A stretch of DNA of 38,674 bases. Source: Candidatus Pullichristensenella stercorigallinarum (GTDB taxonomy: Bacteria; Bacillota; Clostridia; Christensenellales; Aristaeellaceae). The stretch spans positions 1 to 38,674 of the forward strand of contig DVFZ01000067.1 in the NCBI GenBank assembly GCA_018712945.1, in the 5' to 3' direction. Under the pieces are notes generated by a model. The model made no database searches, was not told where the DNA came from, and saw only the letters and a list, made by a program, of their open reading frames with translations. The translations under genes and the position numbers were made by a program. This document shows positions 8,951 through 17,323 of this stretch, piece after piece (positions within the stretch are counted from its first letter, which is position 1; every line of letters starts with the position of its first letter).

Positions 8951-8987
8951 AGGCGCGTTGTGTTGACGCGCCTCTTATTATTCTTTT
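8950..8987 (+). terminator. Riboswitch-controlled terminator (expression platform)
   Basis: GAGGCGCGT (8950-8958) pairs with ACGCGCCTC (8966-8974) and is followed by the U-rich tail TTATTATTCTTTT. The left arm overlaps the last paired strand of the second aptamer, so glycine binding and terminator formation are mutually exclusive. That is consistent with a genetic ON switch. Confidence 0.9.
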
Positions 8988-9002
8988 GGAAGGGGGATAT
9001 GG

Positions 9003-10073
9003 ATGGAACGCAAAACGCCGCTTTACGACCTGCATGTGGAGCTGGGTGGCAAAATCGTGCCCTTCGCGGGCTATCTGCTGCCCGTGCAGTACCCGTCGGG
9101 CGTGATTCACGAGCACATGGCCGTGCGCGAGCGCGCCGGGCTTTTCGACGTATCGCACATGGGCGAGGTGCTCTTTGACGGCGAGGGGGCGCTTGCCACG
9201 CTCAACCATCTCATGGCCAACGACCTTACCACCATGGTGGATGGCCAGGTGCGCTATTCGCCCATGCTCAACGAACAGGGCGGCATCGTGGACGACCTGG
9301 TGGTCTGCCGCATTCATGAACATCGCTATATGGCCGTCGTCAACGCCGCCAACCGCGAAAAGGACGTGCGCTGGATGCGCGACCATCTGCTTGCCGGCAC
9401 TGTGATGACCGACGTGTCCGACGACTGGGCGCAGCTCGCCCTGCAGGGGCCAAAGTCCAAAGAAATTCTGCTCAAATTCCTGCCCGAAGAGGCGCTGCCG
9501 AAAAAGTATTATTATTTCGTGACCGAAGTGGAGGTCGCCGGCGTTCTGTGCGTGCTTTCGCGCACGGGCTATACCGGCGAATGGGGCTACGAGCTCTACT
9601 GCCACCCGGACGAGGCTGTAAAGCTGTTCCGCGCTCTGCTGGAGGCCGGGGCGGAGCCGTGCGGCCTGGGCGCGCGCGATACATTGCGCCTGGAGGCCGC
9701 CATGCCCCTCTATGGCCATGAGATGACCGACGATATCTCCCCGCTGGAGGCGGGCCTTGCCTGGGCGGTCAAGCCCGAACACGAATTCGTGGGCCGCGAG
9801 GCCATGCTTGAGCGCGGCACGCCCCGCACGCGCGTGGGCCTCAAGGTCACCGGCAAGGGCATCGTCCGCGAAGGACAGGACGTTTACATCGGCGCGGACA
9901 AAATCGGCGTTACCACCAGTGGCACGCACCTGCCCTATCTGGGCGGCGCCTACGCCATGGCGCTTGTGGACAGCGCGCATGCGCAGGTGGGCACGGCGGT
10001 GGAGGCGGATGTGCGCGGACGGCGCGTGGCCGCCGAAATCGTGCCGCTTCCCTTCTATAAACGGGCCAAATAA
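9003..10073 (+). CDS. gcvT: Glycine cleavage system T protein (aminomethyltransferase)
   Basis: This 356-residue cytoplasmic protein transfers the methylene group of aminomethyl-lipoyl GcvH to tetrahydrofolate, releasing ammonia. Family features are all present: the N-terminal LYDLHVELGGKIVPFAGY segment, DVSHMGE, the GYTGEWGYEL motif and GLGARDTLRLEA (in the folate-binding domain), and the C-terminal barrel. The length is normal. The ATG at 9003 follows GAAGGGGGA; a nearby ATG at 8999 is out of frame. It is the first gene of the gcv operon, directly under the glycine riboswitch, with gcvH 19 bases downstream. Confidence 0.97.
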   Translation: MERKTPLYDLHVELGGKIVPFAGYLLPVQYPSGVIHEHMAVRERAGLFDVSHMGEVLFDGEGALATLNHLMANDLTTMVDGQVRYSPMLNEQGGIVDDLVVCRIHEHRYMAVVNAANREKDVRWMRDHLLAGTVMTDVSDDWAQLALQGPKSKEILLKFLPEEALPKKYYYFVTEVEVAGVLCVLSRTGYTGEWGYELYCHPDEAVKLFRALLEAGAEPCGLGARDTLRLEAAMPLYGHEMTDDISPLEAGLAWAVKPEHEFVGREAMLERGTPRTRVGLKVTGKGIVREGQDVYIGADKIGVTTSGTHLPYLGGAYAMALVDSAHAQVGTAVEADVRGRRVAAEIVPLPFYKRAK

Positions 10074-10092
10074 TATTAAGGAGGAAATTTCC

Positions 10093-10479
10093 ATGGCGCA
10101 TATCCCCGCGGAGCTTCTCTATACCAAATCGCACGAATGGGTGCAGTTTACCGGTGAAAACACCGCCCGCATCGGCATTACCGACTTTGCCCAGAACAAC
10201 CTGGGAGACATCGTGTTTGTCAACCTGCCCGCCGAGGGCGACGGCGTGACCGCTGGCGAGGCCGCCTGTGACGTGGAATCGGTCAAGGCCGTGGCCGATA
10301 TCTTAAGCCCTGTCACCGGCACGGTGTCCGCCGCCAACGCCGATTTGGAAAGCGCCCCCGAAAAGCTCAATGAATCCCCCTACGAGGCGTGGATTTTTGA
10401 AGTTGAAGACGTCACCGACCGCGAAGAACTGCTGGACGCGGCGGCCTACGAGGCTTTCTGCGCCACCGAGGAGGCATAA
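10093..10479 (+). CDS. gcvH: Glycine cleavage system H protein
   Basis: This 128-residue lipoyl carrier shuttles the aminomethyl intermediate between the P, T and L proteins. The lipoylation site is K65 in DVESVKAV, and the KSHEWVQ, GITDFAQNNLGDIVFVNLP and NESPYEAWIF segments are diagnostic. The start at 10093 is set by AAGGAGG just upstream; longer readings run into gcvT. One base separates it from gcvPA. It needs lipoylation by enzymes not encoded in this window. Confidence 0.97.
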   Translation: MAHIPAELLYTKSHEWVQFTGENTARIGITDFAQNNLGDIVFVNLPAEGDGVTAGEAACDVESVKAVADILSPVTGTVSAANADLESAPEKLNESPYEAWIFEVEDVTDREELLDAAAYEAFCATEEA

Positions 10480-10480
10480 G

Positions 10481-11791
10481 ATGGGCGGTTACATCCCCTC
10501 TACCCGCGAAGAACGCGCGCAGATGCTTCAGGCCATCGGCCTGGAAACGCCCGCGGAGCTGTTTTCCGCCGTGCCCGAGGCGTTGCGCGTGCAAAAGCTC
10601 AACCTGGAGCCGGGGCTTTCGGAGATGGCGCTCTCCCGCCTGATGCGCGGCGTGGCGGCAAAAAACCGCGTCTACCGCTCCATCTTCCGCGGCGCGGGCG
10701 CGTACAACCACTACATACCCGCCGTGGTGAGCGCGGTCACCTCCAAGGAGACGTTTGTCACCGCCTATACGCCCTATCAGGCGGAGATGAGCCAGGGCGT
10801 GTTGCAGTCCATCTTCGAGTATCAAACCATGATTTGCGAATTGACGGGCATGGACGTATCCAACGCCTCCGTCTACGACGGGGCCACCGCCGCCGCCGAG
10901 GCCGTGAACATGCTGGTGGACGCCAAGAGGCGCGTGGCGCTGGTTTCCGAAACCGTGCATCCAATGACGCTGGAAACCATCCGCACCTATGCTTTCGGCG
11001 CGGGTGTGGAGGTCAAAACCATTCCCGCCAAAGATGGCCGCACCGACCTTGACGCCCTCGCCGGTATGCTTGACAAGGACGCGGCCTGCGTGCTTGTGCA
11101 GTCGCCCAACTACTTCGGCCTCATTGAGGATGCGCAGAAGGCGGCGGAGCTTGCGCACGCCAACCGCATAAAGCTCATCCTCAGCGTCAACCCCATCGCC
11201 TGCGCCCTTTACAAGACGCCCGGCGAAGTGGGCGCGGATGTGGCCGTGGGCGAGGGCCAGCCGCTGGGAATGCCGCTGTCCTTCGGCGGCCCCTACCTGG
11301 GCTTTATGGCCACTACCAAGGCGCTGATGCGCAAGCTGCCCGGCCGCATCGTCGGCGAAACGACGGACAATCGCGGCGGGCGCGCCTTCGTGCTCACCCT
11401 GCAGGCCCGCGAGCAGCACATCCGCCGCGAAAAGGCTTCATCGAATATATGTTCCAATCAGGCGCTGTGCGCCATGACCGCCGCCGTGTACATGGCGGCG
11501 ATGGGCGAGCGCGGCTTGCGGCAGGCGGCGGAACAATGCCATGCCAAAGCCGCATATCTGCGCGGGGAGCTTACCCAAATCGGCTTCGCGCCCGTGCACG
11601 AAGGGCCGTTCTTCCATGAATTTGTCACCGCCTGTCCCGTGGACAAACAGGCGCTTGTGGACGCGCTGGCGGACAAAGGCATCCTCGCCGGGCTGCCGGT
11701 GGAGGAAGGCATCCTCTGGTGCGCCACGGAGATGAACGCCAAAGAGGATATCGACGAACTGATTGCGGCCATCGGGGAGGTGCTGACATGA
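10481..11791 (+). CDS. gcvPA: Glycine dehydrogenase (decarboxylating) subunit 1
   Basis: This is the 436-residue N-terminal half of the split P protein, which decarboxylates glycine together with GcvPB. It begins MGGYIPSTREERAQML and carries the typical FRGAGAYNHYIPA, TAYTPYQAEMSQG and ASVYDGATAAAEA segments. It adopts the fold type I aminotransferase architecture but lacks the catalytic lysine, which is in subunit 2. The start at 10481 follows GAGGAGG in the gcvH tail, and the end overlaps gcvPB (ATGA at 11788-11791). The split form is usual in Gram-positive bacteria. Confidence 0.97.
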   Translation: MGGYIPSTREERAQMLQAIGLETPAELFSAVPEALRVQKLNLEPGLSEMALSRLMRGVAAKNRVYRSIFRGAGAYNHYIPAVVSAVTSKETFVTAYTPYQAEMSQGVLQSIFEYQTMICELTGMDVSNASVYDGATAAAEAVNMLVDAKRRVALVSETVHPMTLETIRTYAFGAGVEVKTIPAKDGRTDLDALAGMLDKDAACVLVQSPNYFGLIEDAQKAAELAHANRIKLILSVNPIACALYKTPGEVGADVAVGEGQPLGMPLSFGGPYLGFMATTKALMRKLPGRIVGETTDNRGGRAFVLTLQAREQHIRREKASSNICSNQALCAMTAAVYMAAMGERGLRQAAEQCHAKAAYLRGELTQIGFAPVHEGPFFHEFVTACPVDKQALVDALADKGILAGLPVEEGILWCATEMNAKEDIDELIAAIGEVLT

Positions 11792-13221
11792 AGCTGCTGT
11801 TTGAAAAGAGCGTTCCCGGCCGGGGCATGGACATCCTGCCGCCGCTGGATGTGCCGCCCTGTCCGCTGGAAGAAGGGCTGGGCCGCGAAACGGCGGCGCG
11901 CCTGCCGCAGATTGCCGAGGGCGACCTCTGCCGCCACTACCGGGCGCTGGAAAAGCGCGCCCACGGCGTGTGCGACGGCTTTTACCCGCTCGGCTCCTGC
12001 ACGATGAAGTACAATCCCAAAATCGACGAACAGATGGCGGCGTTGGAGGGCTTTGCCGGCGTGCATCCCCTGCAGGGCGCGGAAAGCGCGCAGGGCTGCC
12101 TGGAGGTCTACGCCCGCGCGGAAAGCTGTCTGAAAGAGATCACCGGCATGGACGCGGTGTCCTTCCAGCCCGCCGCCGGTGCGCACGGCGAATTCCTCGG
12201 CCTGTTGCTCATCAAGGCATACCATCACGACCGCGGCGACCTTGCGCGCACGAAAATCCTCGTGCCCGACGCCGCCCACGGCACCAACCCGGCCTCGGCG
12301 ACGATGGCGGGTTTCGAGGTGGTTTCTGTGCCCTCTACGGCCAATGGCCGCGTGGATGTGGAGGCCCTGCGCGCCCTCGCCGGTGCGGACACGGCGGGTC
12401 TGATGCTCACCAACCCCAACACGCTGGGCATCTTCGATGAAAACATCCTCGAGATCACGCAGATTGTCCACGAAGCGGGCGGCCTGTGCTACTATGACGG
12501 CGCGAACCTCAACGCCGTGATGGGCGTGGCCCGTCCCGGCGATATGGGCTTCGACGTGGTGCACCTCAATTTGCACAAGACCTTCGCCACGCCCCACGGC
12601 GGCGGCGGCCCCGGCAGCGGCGCGGTGGGCGTAAAGGCGCTTTTGCGCGATTTCCTGCCCGACGGCCAGGTGGCGGGGAAAATGGGTTCCTACCGCTTCG
12701 AGCGCCCCGCGAAGTCCGTGGGCCGCGTCAAGGAATTTTACGGCAATTTCGGCGTGGTGGTCAAGGCGCTGTGCTATATGCTGTCCCTGGGCGCGGAGGG
12801 CATTCCCGAAGCCGCCGCGGGCGCGGTGCTCAACGCCAACTACCTGATGCGCGCCCTGGAGAAAGGCGGTTACGAAACCGCCGTGCCTGGGCTGTGTATG
12901 CACGAATTCGTGCTGACGCTGGAAAAGCTCAAGCACGAAACCGGCGTGAGCGCGCTGGACGTGGCCAAGGCGATGATCGACCGCGGCATCCATCCGCCGA
13001 CGATGTATTTCCCGCTCATCGTTCACGAAGCGCTGATGCTCGAACCCACGGAAACCGAATCGCGCGAAACGCTGAATGAATGCGCCGAAGCGATGGTGGA
13101 AATCCTCAAGGCGGCGTATGCAGCCCCCGAAAGCCTGCACGCCTGCCCCGTCACCACGCCCATCGGCCGTCCGGACGAAGTGGCGGCAGCGCGCAACCCC
13201 GTGCTCAAATACGGGTTCTGA
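11788..13221 (+). CDS. gcvPB: Glycine dehydrogenase (decarboxylating) subunit 2
   Basis: This is the 477-residue catalytic half of the split P protein. The PLP-binding lysine is K264 in HLNLHKTFATPHGGGGPG. YPLGSCTMKYNPK (about 67-79), QPAAGAHGE and DAAHGTNPASA are further signatures. The start overlaps the gcvPA stop, which should help keep the two subunits equimolar. It is the last gene of the riboswitch-controlled operon. No dihydrolipoamide dehydrogenase gene follows, so the L protein must be encoded elsewhere or shared with another complex. Confidence 0.97.
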   Translation: MKLLFEKSVPGRGMDILPPLDVPPCPLEEGLGRETAARLPQIAEGDLCRHYRALEKRAHGVCDGFYPLGSCTMKYNPKIDEQMAALEGFAGVHPLQGAESAQGCLEVYARAESCLKEITGMDAVSFQPAAGAHGEFLGLLLIKAYHHDRGDLARTKILVPDAAHGTNPASATMAGFEVVSVPSTANGRVDVEALRALAGADTAGLMLTNPNTLGIFDENILEITQIVHEAGGLCYYDGANLNAVMGVARPGDMGFDVVHLNLHKTFATPHGGGGPGSGAVGVKALLRDFLPDGQVAGKMGSYRFERPAKSVGRVKEFYGNFGVVVKALCYMLSLGAEGIPEAAAGAVLNANYLMRALEKGGYETAVPGLCMHEFVLTLEKLKHETGVSALDVAKAMIDRGIHPPTMYFPLIVHEALMLEPTETESRETLNECAEAMVEILKAAYAAPESLHACPVTTPIGRPDEVAAARNPVLKYGF

Positions 13222-13678
13222 TCTTTCCGCTGGCGCGGCAAATATCCTCGCGCCAGATGGGAAACCGCCTGATGCTTTCAGGAACAACTGCTGCGGCGCA
13301 GCTGAAAGCAAACGCATTTGGAATACAGCTTGTAAGGCTTTTCCGCCAAAACAAGCGGCCGCCCCGCGCCAGATGGCGTGTGGCGGCCGCTTTTCATCCC
13401 GCGTTCGCCCGCAAGTTCGCCGCCGCATGCAGGCGATTGGAGCGATGAAACACCGCGTTGCCCACCGGCGCGCTGCGCGGCGGCCTTCCTTTTAAGCCTC
13501 CGCGCGTAAAGACCCGGCCCGGCCGGTGTTTCCAACAGCCAGGAAAGCGCGGCACGTAGGGCGAACAACAAAAGAAACAGTGATAGAGCCTCAGGGCGCA
13601 GCCCGTAAACCAGCCGGACAGCCCTGTTTTTTTCGCGTCTCGTTGCCGCGGTTGACATGCCATGTTTGCATCTCTCCC
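13222..13678. other. Convergent intergenic region between gcvPB and etfA
   Basis: No gene is supported. CTGGCGCG (13230-13237) pairs with CGCGCCAG (13249-13256) just after gcvPB but has no U-tract, so it may protect the mRNA end. A real terminator lies at 13353-13394. The rest, roughly 13400-13678, is GC-rich with no recognisable feature; open frames on both strands lack ribosome-binding sites and family matches. Confidence 0.5.
13353..13394 (+). terminator. Terminator downstream of the gcv operon
   Basis: GCGGCCGCC (13355-13363) pairs with GGCGGCCGC (13382-13390), followed by TTTT (13391-13394). An A-rich flank (AAAACAA) on the other side would let it work weakly on the opposite strand too. 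Confidence 0.75.
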
Positions 13679-13679
13679 G

Positions 13680-13707
13680 AAAAAACACGCCGCCCGCACG
13701 GACGGCG
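13680..13707 (-). terminator. Terminator of the dehydrogenase-Etf operon
   Basis: On the minus strand CGCCGTCC pairs with GGGCGGCG (one G-U) across a four-base loop and is followed by TGTTTTTT. It lies about 50 bases past the etfA stop. Confidence 0.85.
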
Positions 13708-13755
13708 CAGCAACCCGCGTTCCAGGTGGAAAAACGGGCTTTTATGCGTATTGAT

Positions 13756-14724
13756 TTACCCCAGCGCCGCCAGCGCTTCGTCCAGAAACGCGCCGCAGTC
13801 CTGCAATACGCCGTAGTCGGCATGCTCGAAGATGGGGGCGTCGGGGTCGGTGTTGACGGCGGCCAATACATCGGCGTTTACGCCCGCCAGATGCTGAATC
13901 GCCCCGGACACGCCCAGGGCCAGATACAGCTTCGGGGCCACGGCCTTGCCCGTCTGCCCCACCTGCCGCGCGTAGGGGAGGACGCCCGCGTCCACCATGG
14001 GCCGCGTCGCTGCCAGCGTGCCGCCGAGCTTTTCGGCCAGCTTTTGAGCGCGGGCAATGTTCTCCGCCCCGCCGATGCCCTGGCCTACGCACACCAGCAC
14101 GTCGTAATCGGCGAGGTTCACGCCGTCCTCGCCCGCCCGGCGGCCCAGCAGCACGACCGGAGAAGCCTGCGAAACCGGGGCTTCGCGCGCCACGCGCACG
14201 GGGCGGCTTGCGTCCGCCGCCGGCAGGGGGAACACCTTGGGGCGCACCGTGGCCATCTGCGGCCGCGCCTCCGGGCAAAGGATGGTGGCAAACAGGTTGC
14301 CGCCGAAGGCCGGGCGCGTCTGCTCGAGCAGGCCCGTTTCGGGGTTAATTTCCAGCTGCGTGCAGTCGGCGGTGAGGCCGGTTTGCAGCCGCGCGGCGAT
14401 GCGCGGGGCCAGGCTGCGGCCAAACATCGTGCCGCCCAGGAGCAGTACGGAAGGTTTGTACTTTTCCACCAACGCGCAGATTTCCTGCGCATAGCGCATT
14501 TCCTCCGGCTCGTTGAGCGCTTCGTCTTCCACCAACAGGACTTCGTCCGCGCCGCGCGCGCACATTTCCGCCGCGGGGCGGTTTGTCCCCAGGGTTACGG
14601 CGGTCACAGAAAGCCCCGCGCCGCGCGCCAGCCGCGCCGCCTCTCCCAGCAATTCATAGCTCACGCCGCGCACGCCCTCCGGGGCGTTTTCGCAGAATAC
14701 CCAAATGCCGTTTCGCATGTTCAT
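13756..14724 (-). CDS. etfA: Electron transfer flavoprotein alpha subunit
   Basis: This 322-residue protein has an N-terminal Etf domain (IWVFCENAPEG, about 5-15; LGGTMFGRSLAPRIAARL, about 97-114) and a C-terminal FAD-binding domain with the conserved GRPMVDAG-type sequence (here TRPMVDAGVLPYARQVGQTG), LGVSGAIQHLAG and AVNTDPDAPIF. With EtfB it carries electrons between a dehydrogenase and a redox partner. The ATG at 14724 overlaps the etfB stop (ATGA). Gene order dehydrogenase-etfB-etfA matches known lactate dehydrogenase-Etf operons, in which the complex drives lactate oxidation with NAD by electron confurcation. Confurcation here is inference from gene order. Confidence 0.96.
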   Translation of the reverse strand: MNMRNGIWVFCENAPEGVRGVSYELLGEAARLARGAGLSVTAVTLGTNRPAAEMCARGADEVLLVEDEALNEPEEMRYAQEICALVEKYKPSVLLLGGTMFGRSLAPRIAARLQTGLTADCTQLEINPETGLLEQTRPAFGGNLFATILCPEARPQMATVRPKVFPLPAADASRPVRVAREAPVSQASPVVLLGRRAGEDGVNLADYDVLVCVGQGIGGAENIARAQKLAEKLGGTLAATRPMVDAGVLPYARQVGQTGKAVAPKLYLALGVSGAIQHLAGVNADVLAAVNTDPDAPIFEHADYGVLQDCGAFLDEALAALG

Positions 14725-15491
14725 TTCCTTTCCGCGCCCTGTATGGCGTCCATCAGCGCCGCGAAGCCGTCCACCATGCGGCAGCCCGCCCTTTTCGCGG
14801 GCCGGGCGGTACGCACCACCCGCGTGCGGGAACCGCGCTGGCCGGTTTCCTCCGGCAGCGCGCCCACATCCGGCGCGTCCCACACCGTCACTTCCGCCGC
14901 CTGTCCGCGCAGCACGCCCATCACCGAGGGCAGGCGCGGCACGTTGATTTCCTTGACCACGGTCAAAAGCGCCGGCAGCGGCAACTGTTCGCGGCGATAG
15001 CCGTCGTCGGTCATGCGCGTGAGGGTGACGCGCCCGCCGTCGATGGCCTCGATTTCGGAAACGTCCGCCGCGTGGGGCACGCCGAGCATTTCCGCCAGCA
15101 TCGGCCCCACCTGCGCGGTATCGCCGTCGGTGGCCATGCGCCCGCAGAGCACCAGGTCCGCCCCGCCCGCCTTGCCGATGGCCTTGGCCAGCGCCCGCGC
15201 CGTGGCCAGCGTGTCCGCCCCGGCAAAGGCGCGCCCAGACAGCAGGATGGCCCGGTCCGCGCCTACGGCCAGCGCCCGGCGCAGCGTTTCCTGGGCCGAG
15301 GGCACGCCCATGCTCAGCACCGTGATTTCCCCGCCCAGGCGCTCCTTCAGGCGCACGGCCTCCTCCAGGGCATAGGCGTCGAAGGGGTTGAGAATGGAGG
15401 GAACGCCCTCGCGGATGACCGTGCCGGTCACCGGGTCGAGCCGCTGCTCGTTCGCGGCGGGCACCTGTTTTACGCATACGGTGATTTTCAT
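14721..15491 (-). CDS. etfB: Electron transfer flavoprotein beta subunit
   Basis: This is a 256-residue partner of EtfA. The N-terminus MKITVCVKQVPAANEQRLDP is diagnostic, and NPFDAYALEEAVRLKERLGGE and LCGRMATDGDTAQVGPMLAE are the conserved core segments. In bifurcating Etf proteins this subunit holds an extra FAD and binds NAD; I cannot prove that from motifs alone. I chose the ATG at 15491, preceded by GGAGG, rather than the longer frame, because the longer reading lies inside the upstream gene. It overlaps the upstream dehydrogenase and the downstream etfA gene by 4 bases each. Confidence 0.96.
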   Translation of the reverse strand: MKITVCVKQVPAANEQRLDPVTGTVIREGVPSILNPFDAYALEEAVRLKERLGGEITVLSMGVPSAQETLRRALAVGADRAILLSGRAFAGADTLATARALAKAIGKAGGADLVLCGRMATDGDTAQVGPMLAEMLGVPHAADVSEIEAIDGGRVTLTRMTDDGYRREQLPLPALLTVVKEINVPRLPSVMGVLRGQAAEVTVWDAPDVGALPEETGQRGSRTRVVRTARPAKRAGCRMVDGFAALMDAIQGAERK

Positions 15492-17053
15492 GCTTCCACC
15501 TCCGTGAGCACGTTGCCCGGGCCAAGTATGTTTTCCGGGTCGAGCTGTCGCTTGAGCGCCCAGAGCGCGCGCATCTTCTCCTCGCCGTACATAATCAGCG
15601 CCAGCTTGCGCTTGATCTTGCCCGCGCCGTGTTCGGCGGTGATGGTGCCGCCCAGATCGCGCACGTCCCGCGCCCATTTTTCAAACAGGGCGTGGCCGCG
15701 CCGGTATTCGTCCAGGTTGCGGGCCAGTATGTTCGGGTGTACGTGGTTTTCACCGATGTGGCCGAAAATCAGGCAGGGCAGACCGCTTTTTTCCAGATCG
15801 CGCTTGTAGAGATGGAACAGTTCGTCAAAGTGGGCGTCGTCCACGGCCATGTCCGTGGAAAGGATGGTGATCTCCGGCTCGTTTTTCTTATTTTTTTCTA
15901 CGTGGATGTCGATGGTTTCCGGCACGGAATGGCGGAACAGCAACAGCTTTTCCAGCTCCAGTTCGTCGCGCGCCACCCAGGTGTTGTCCGGATCGCCGCC
16001 GCTCTGGGAAATGACGGGCGCGAGCCTTTCCAGCACCGGGCACAGGCCGTTTTCGTCGTCCAGGTTGAATTCCACATACACCGCGCAGCAGTAGTTTTCC
16101 GGCAGCGGCTGCAACTGGCGGAAGGCAGGCGTTTCCGCCTTTTGCGCCTCCACCAGATCCAGCGCCCGCTTGTCAAAAAACTCAATGGAGGCGGGCTTGG
16201 GCCTGAACTTTTTCATGGCGTAGACATAGGCAAGCGCGCATTCGTCGTCCGGGAAAAAGGCCGTCACCCCGCACAAAAGCGCCGGAGAGGGCAGAAGAAT
16301 CAGCTCTAGCTCGCTGATGACGCCCAGCGTGCCCTGGCTGCCCATGAACAAATCGACCAGGTCCATGTCCGCGCGCAAAAGATAGCCCGCGTCCTTGATG
16401 TCCGGGGTGTCGAAATCGGGAAGCCGCCCGCGCAGGAAGGTGCCGTCTGTGCAGGGCAGGGCAAAGTCGCGCCCCTGCGCCCGTTCGCGCCCGCGCTCCA
16501 GCGCCGTTACCCGTCCGTCCGCGAGCACTGCGCGCAGGGCGTTTACATGCTTGCGCGTGCAGCCGTAGAGGAACGAGCGCGCCCCGCAGGCATTGCAACT
16601 GGCCATGCCGCCGATGCTGGCGGTGGGTTCGGTGGGGTCGGGCGAGAAAAACAGCGCCCCGGCGCGCACGTCCTTCAATGTCTCCAGCGATTCCGCGTCC
16701 CAGCTGGATATGTCGAAGCTCTTGTCCCGAAGCGCCTTGCGCACTGTGGTCAGCGCCACGCCGGGCTGTACGCGCAGAAGAAAGCGCCCCTGCGCGTCGC
16801 GGCGGATGCCGAGGATGCGGTTCATGCGCGAAAGGTTCAGAATCATGCCGCCCTGCGGGCTTGCGCCCCCGGCCAGCCCCGTGCGCGATCCCTGCGCGGT
16901 GAGGGGCACGCCGTTGTCGTGCGCGAAGCGCACGGCCTCGACCAGCTCCGCCTCGTTGCGGGGGAAAGCGATATAATCCGCGCGCCCCATGGTGCGCGAT
17001 TCGTCAAAGAGATAGTTTTTGTATGCGTCCGTGTACGCCTGAACGATTGACAT
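15488..17053 (-). CDS. FAD-linked 2-hydroxyacid (probably D-lactate) dehydrogenase, GlcD/LctD type
   Basis: This 521-residue flavoprotein belongs to the FAD-binding oxidase family that includes glycolate oxidase GlcD and the Etf-coupled lactate dehydrogenase LctD. The FAD-binding stretch is near residues 50-85 (PLTAQGSRTGLAGGASPQGG), followed by ASIGGMASCNACGARS. The C-terminal catalytic part has IFGHIGENHVHPN and GGTITAEHGAGKIKR with the expected histidines. The ATG at 17053 follows GGAGG. It heads an operon with etfB and etfA, which strongly suggests electrons leave through Etf. Lactate is the likeliest substrate; glycolate or other 2-hydroxyacids remain possible. No lactate permease gene is adjacent. 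Confidence 0.9.
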   Translation of the reverse strand: MSIVQAYTDAYKNYLFDESRTMGRADYIAFPRNEAELVEAVRFAHDNGVPLTAQGSRTGLAGGASPQGGMILNLSRMNRILGIRRDAQGRFLLRVQPGVALTTVRKALRDKSFDISSWDAESLETLKDVRAGALFFSPDPTEPTASIGGMASCNACGARSFLYGCTRKHVNALRAVLADGRVTALERGRERAQGRDFALPCTDGTFLRGRLPDFDTPDIKDAGYLLRADMDLVDLFMGSQGTLGVISELELILLPSPALLCGVTAFFPDDECALAYVYAMKKFRPKPASIEFFDKRALDLVEAQKAETPAFRQLQPLPENYCCAVYVEFNLDDENGLCPVLERLAPVISQSGGDPDNTWVARDELELEKLLLFRHSVPETIDIHVEKNKKNEPEITILSTDMAVDDAHFDELFHLYKRDLEKSGLPCLIFGHIGENHVHPNILARNLDEYRRGHALFEKWARDVRDLGGTITAEHGAGKIKRKLALIMYGEEKMRALWALKRQLDPENILGPGNVLTEVEA

Positions 17054-17070
17054 GTGCGCCTCCAGAACCT

Positions 17071-17101
17071 ATAATTAAAGTATTATACGCCAGTCTGTCA
17101 A
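17071..17101 (-). promoter_or_regulatory. Possible promoter of the dehydrogenase-Etf operon
   Basis: On the minus strand TTGACA (17096-17101) lies upstream of an AT-rich stretch with TATAAT (17082-17087). These two boxes are only 8 bases apart, so they cannot act together. TTGACA may pair with TTAATT 17 bases away (17073-17078), or TATAAT may use another -35. The TTGACA box falls inside the outer end of the repeat element at 17091. Confidence 0.45.
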
Positions 17102-17294
17102 AAGAGGTTGGCAGGACCACCTGTAAAATCGGCCCCGGCGACATGTGCGGCGGGGCCGGGGATATTTTTGCGCAGGCAAGTTTTATTTGCCGGAGAAAAA
17201 ATATCTACCTTGCAATTTTTGCTTGTGTCGCGCAGCGGCGCGAGCAAAAATTGGTAGGGGTGGCCGCGGTGGGGGAGATATTCCCCCGTCCGCC
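17091..17294 (+). repeat. Structured interspersed repeat, copy A (inverted partner at 18542-18830)
   Basis: This element shares two long blocks with the inverted copy on the far side of the aminotransferase gene. Block 1 is its outer end: CAGTCTGTCA, then AGGTTGGCA and GTAAAATC. Block 2 starts TTTTTGCTTGTGT and continues through GCGCAGCGGCGCGA to CAAAAATTGG and GGTGGCC (17215-17265). Between them lie local hairpins: GGCCCCG/CGGGGCC around 17130-17160, and GATATTTTT paired with AAAAATATC (about 17160-17205) enclosing GGCAA/TTGCC. The inner end is a GGGGGA/TCCCCC hairpin (17272-17288). There is no coding capacity; see the findings. Confidence 0.75.
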
Positions 17295-17323
17295 TATTAT
17301 ACATGCCGCGGGAGGGAATTGCA

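Noticed and set aside
8664..10094. 476-codon frame opposite gcvT
   Set aside because: Shadow of gcvT and of the riboswitch; no start signal and no domain.
11458..13428. 656-codon open frame opposite gcvPB
   Set aside because: Long antisense frames are common in GC-rich genes. It is His/Arg/Gly-rich with no domain, while the plus-strand gene is unmistakable.
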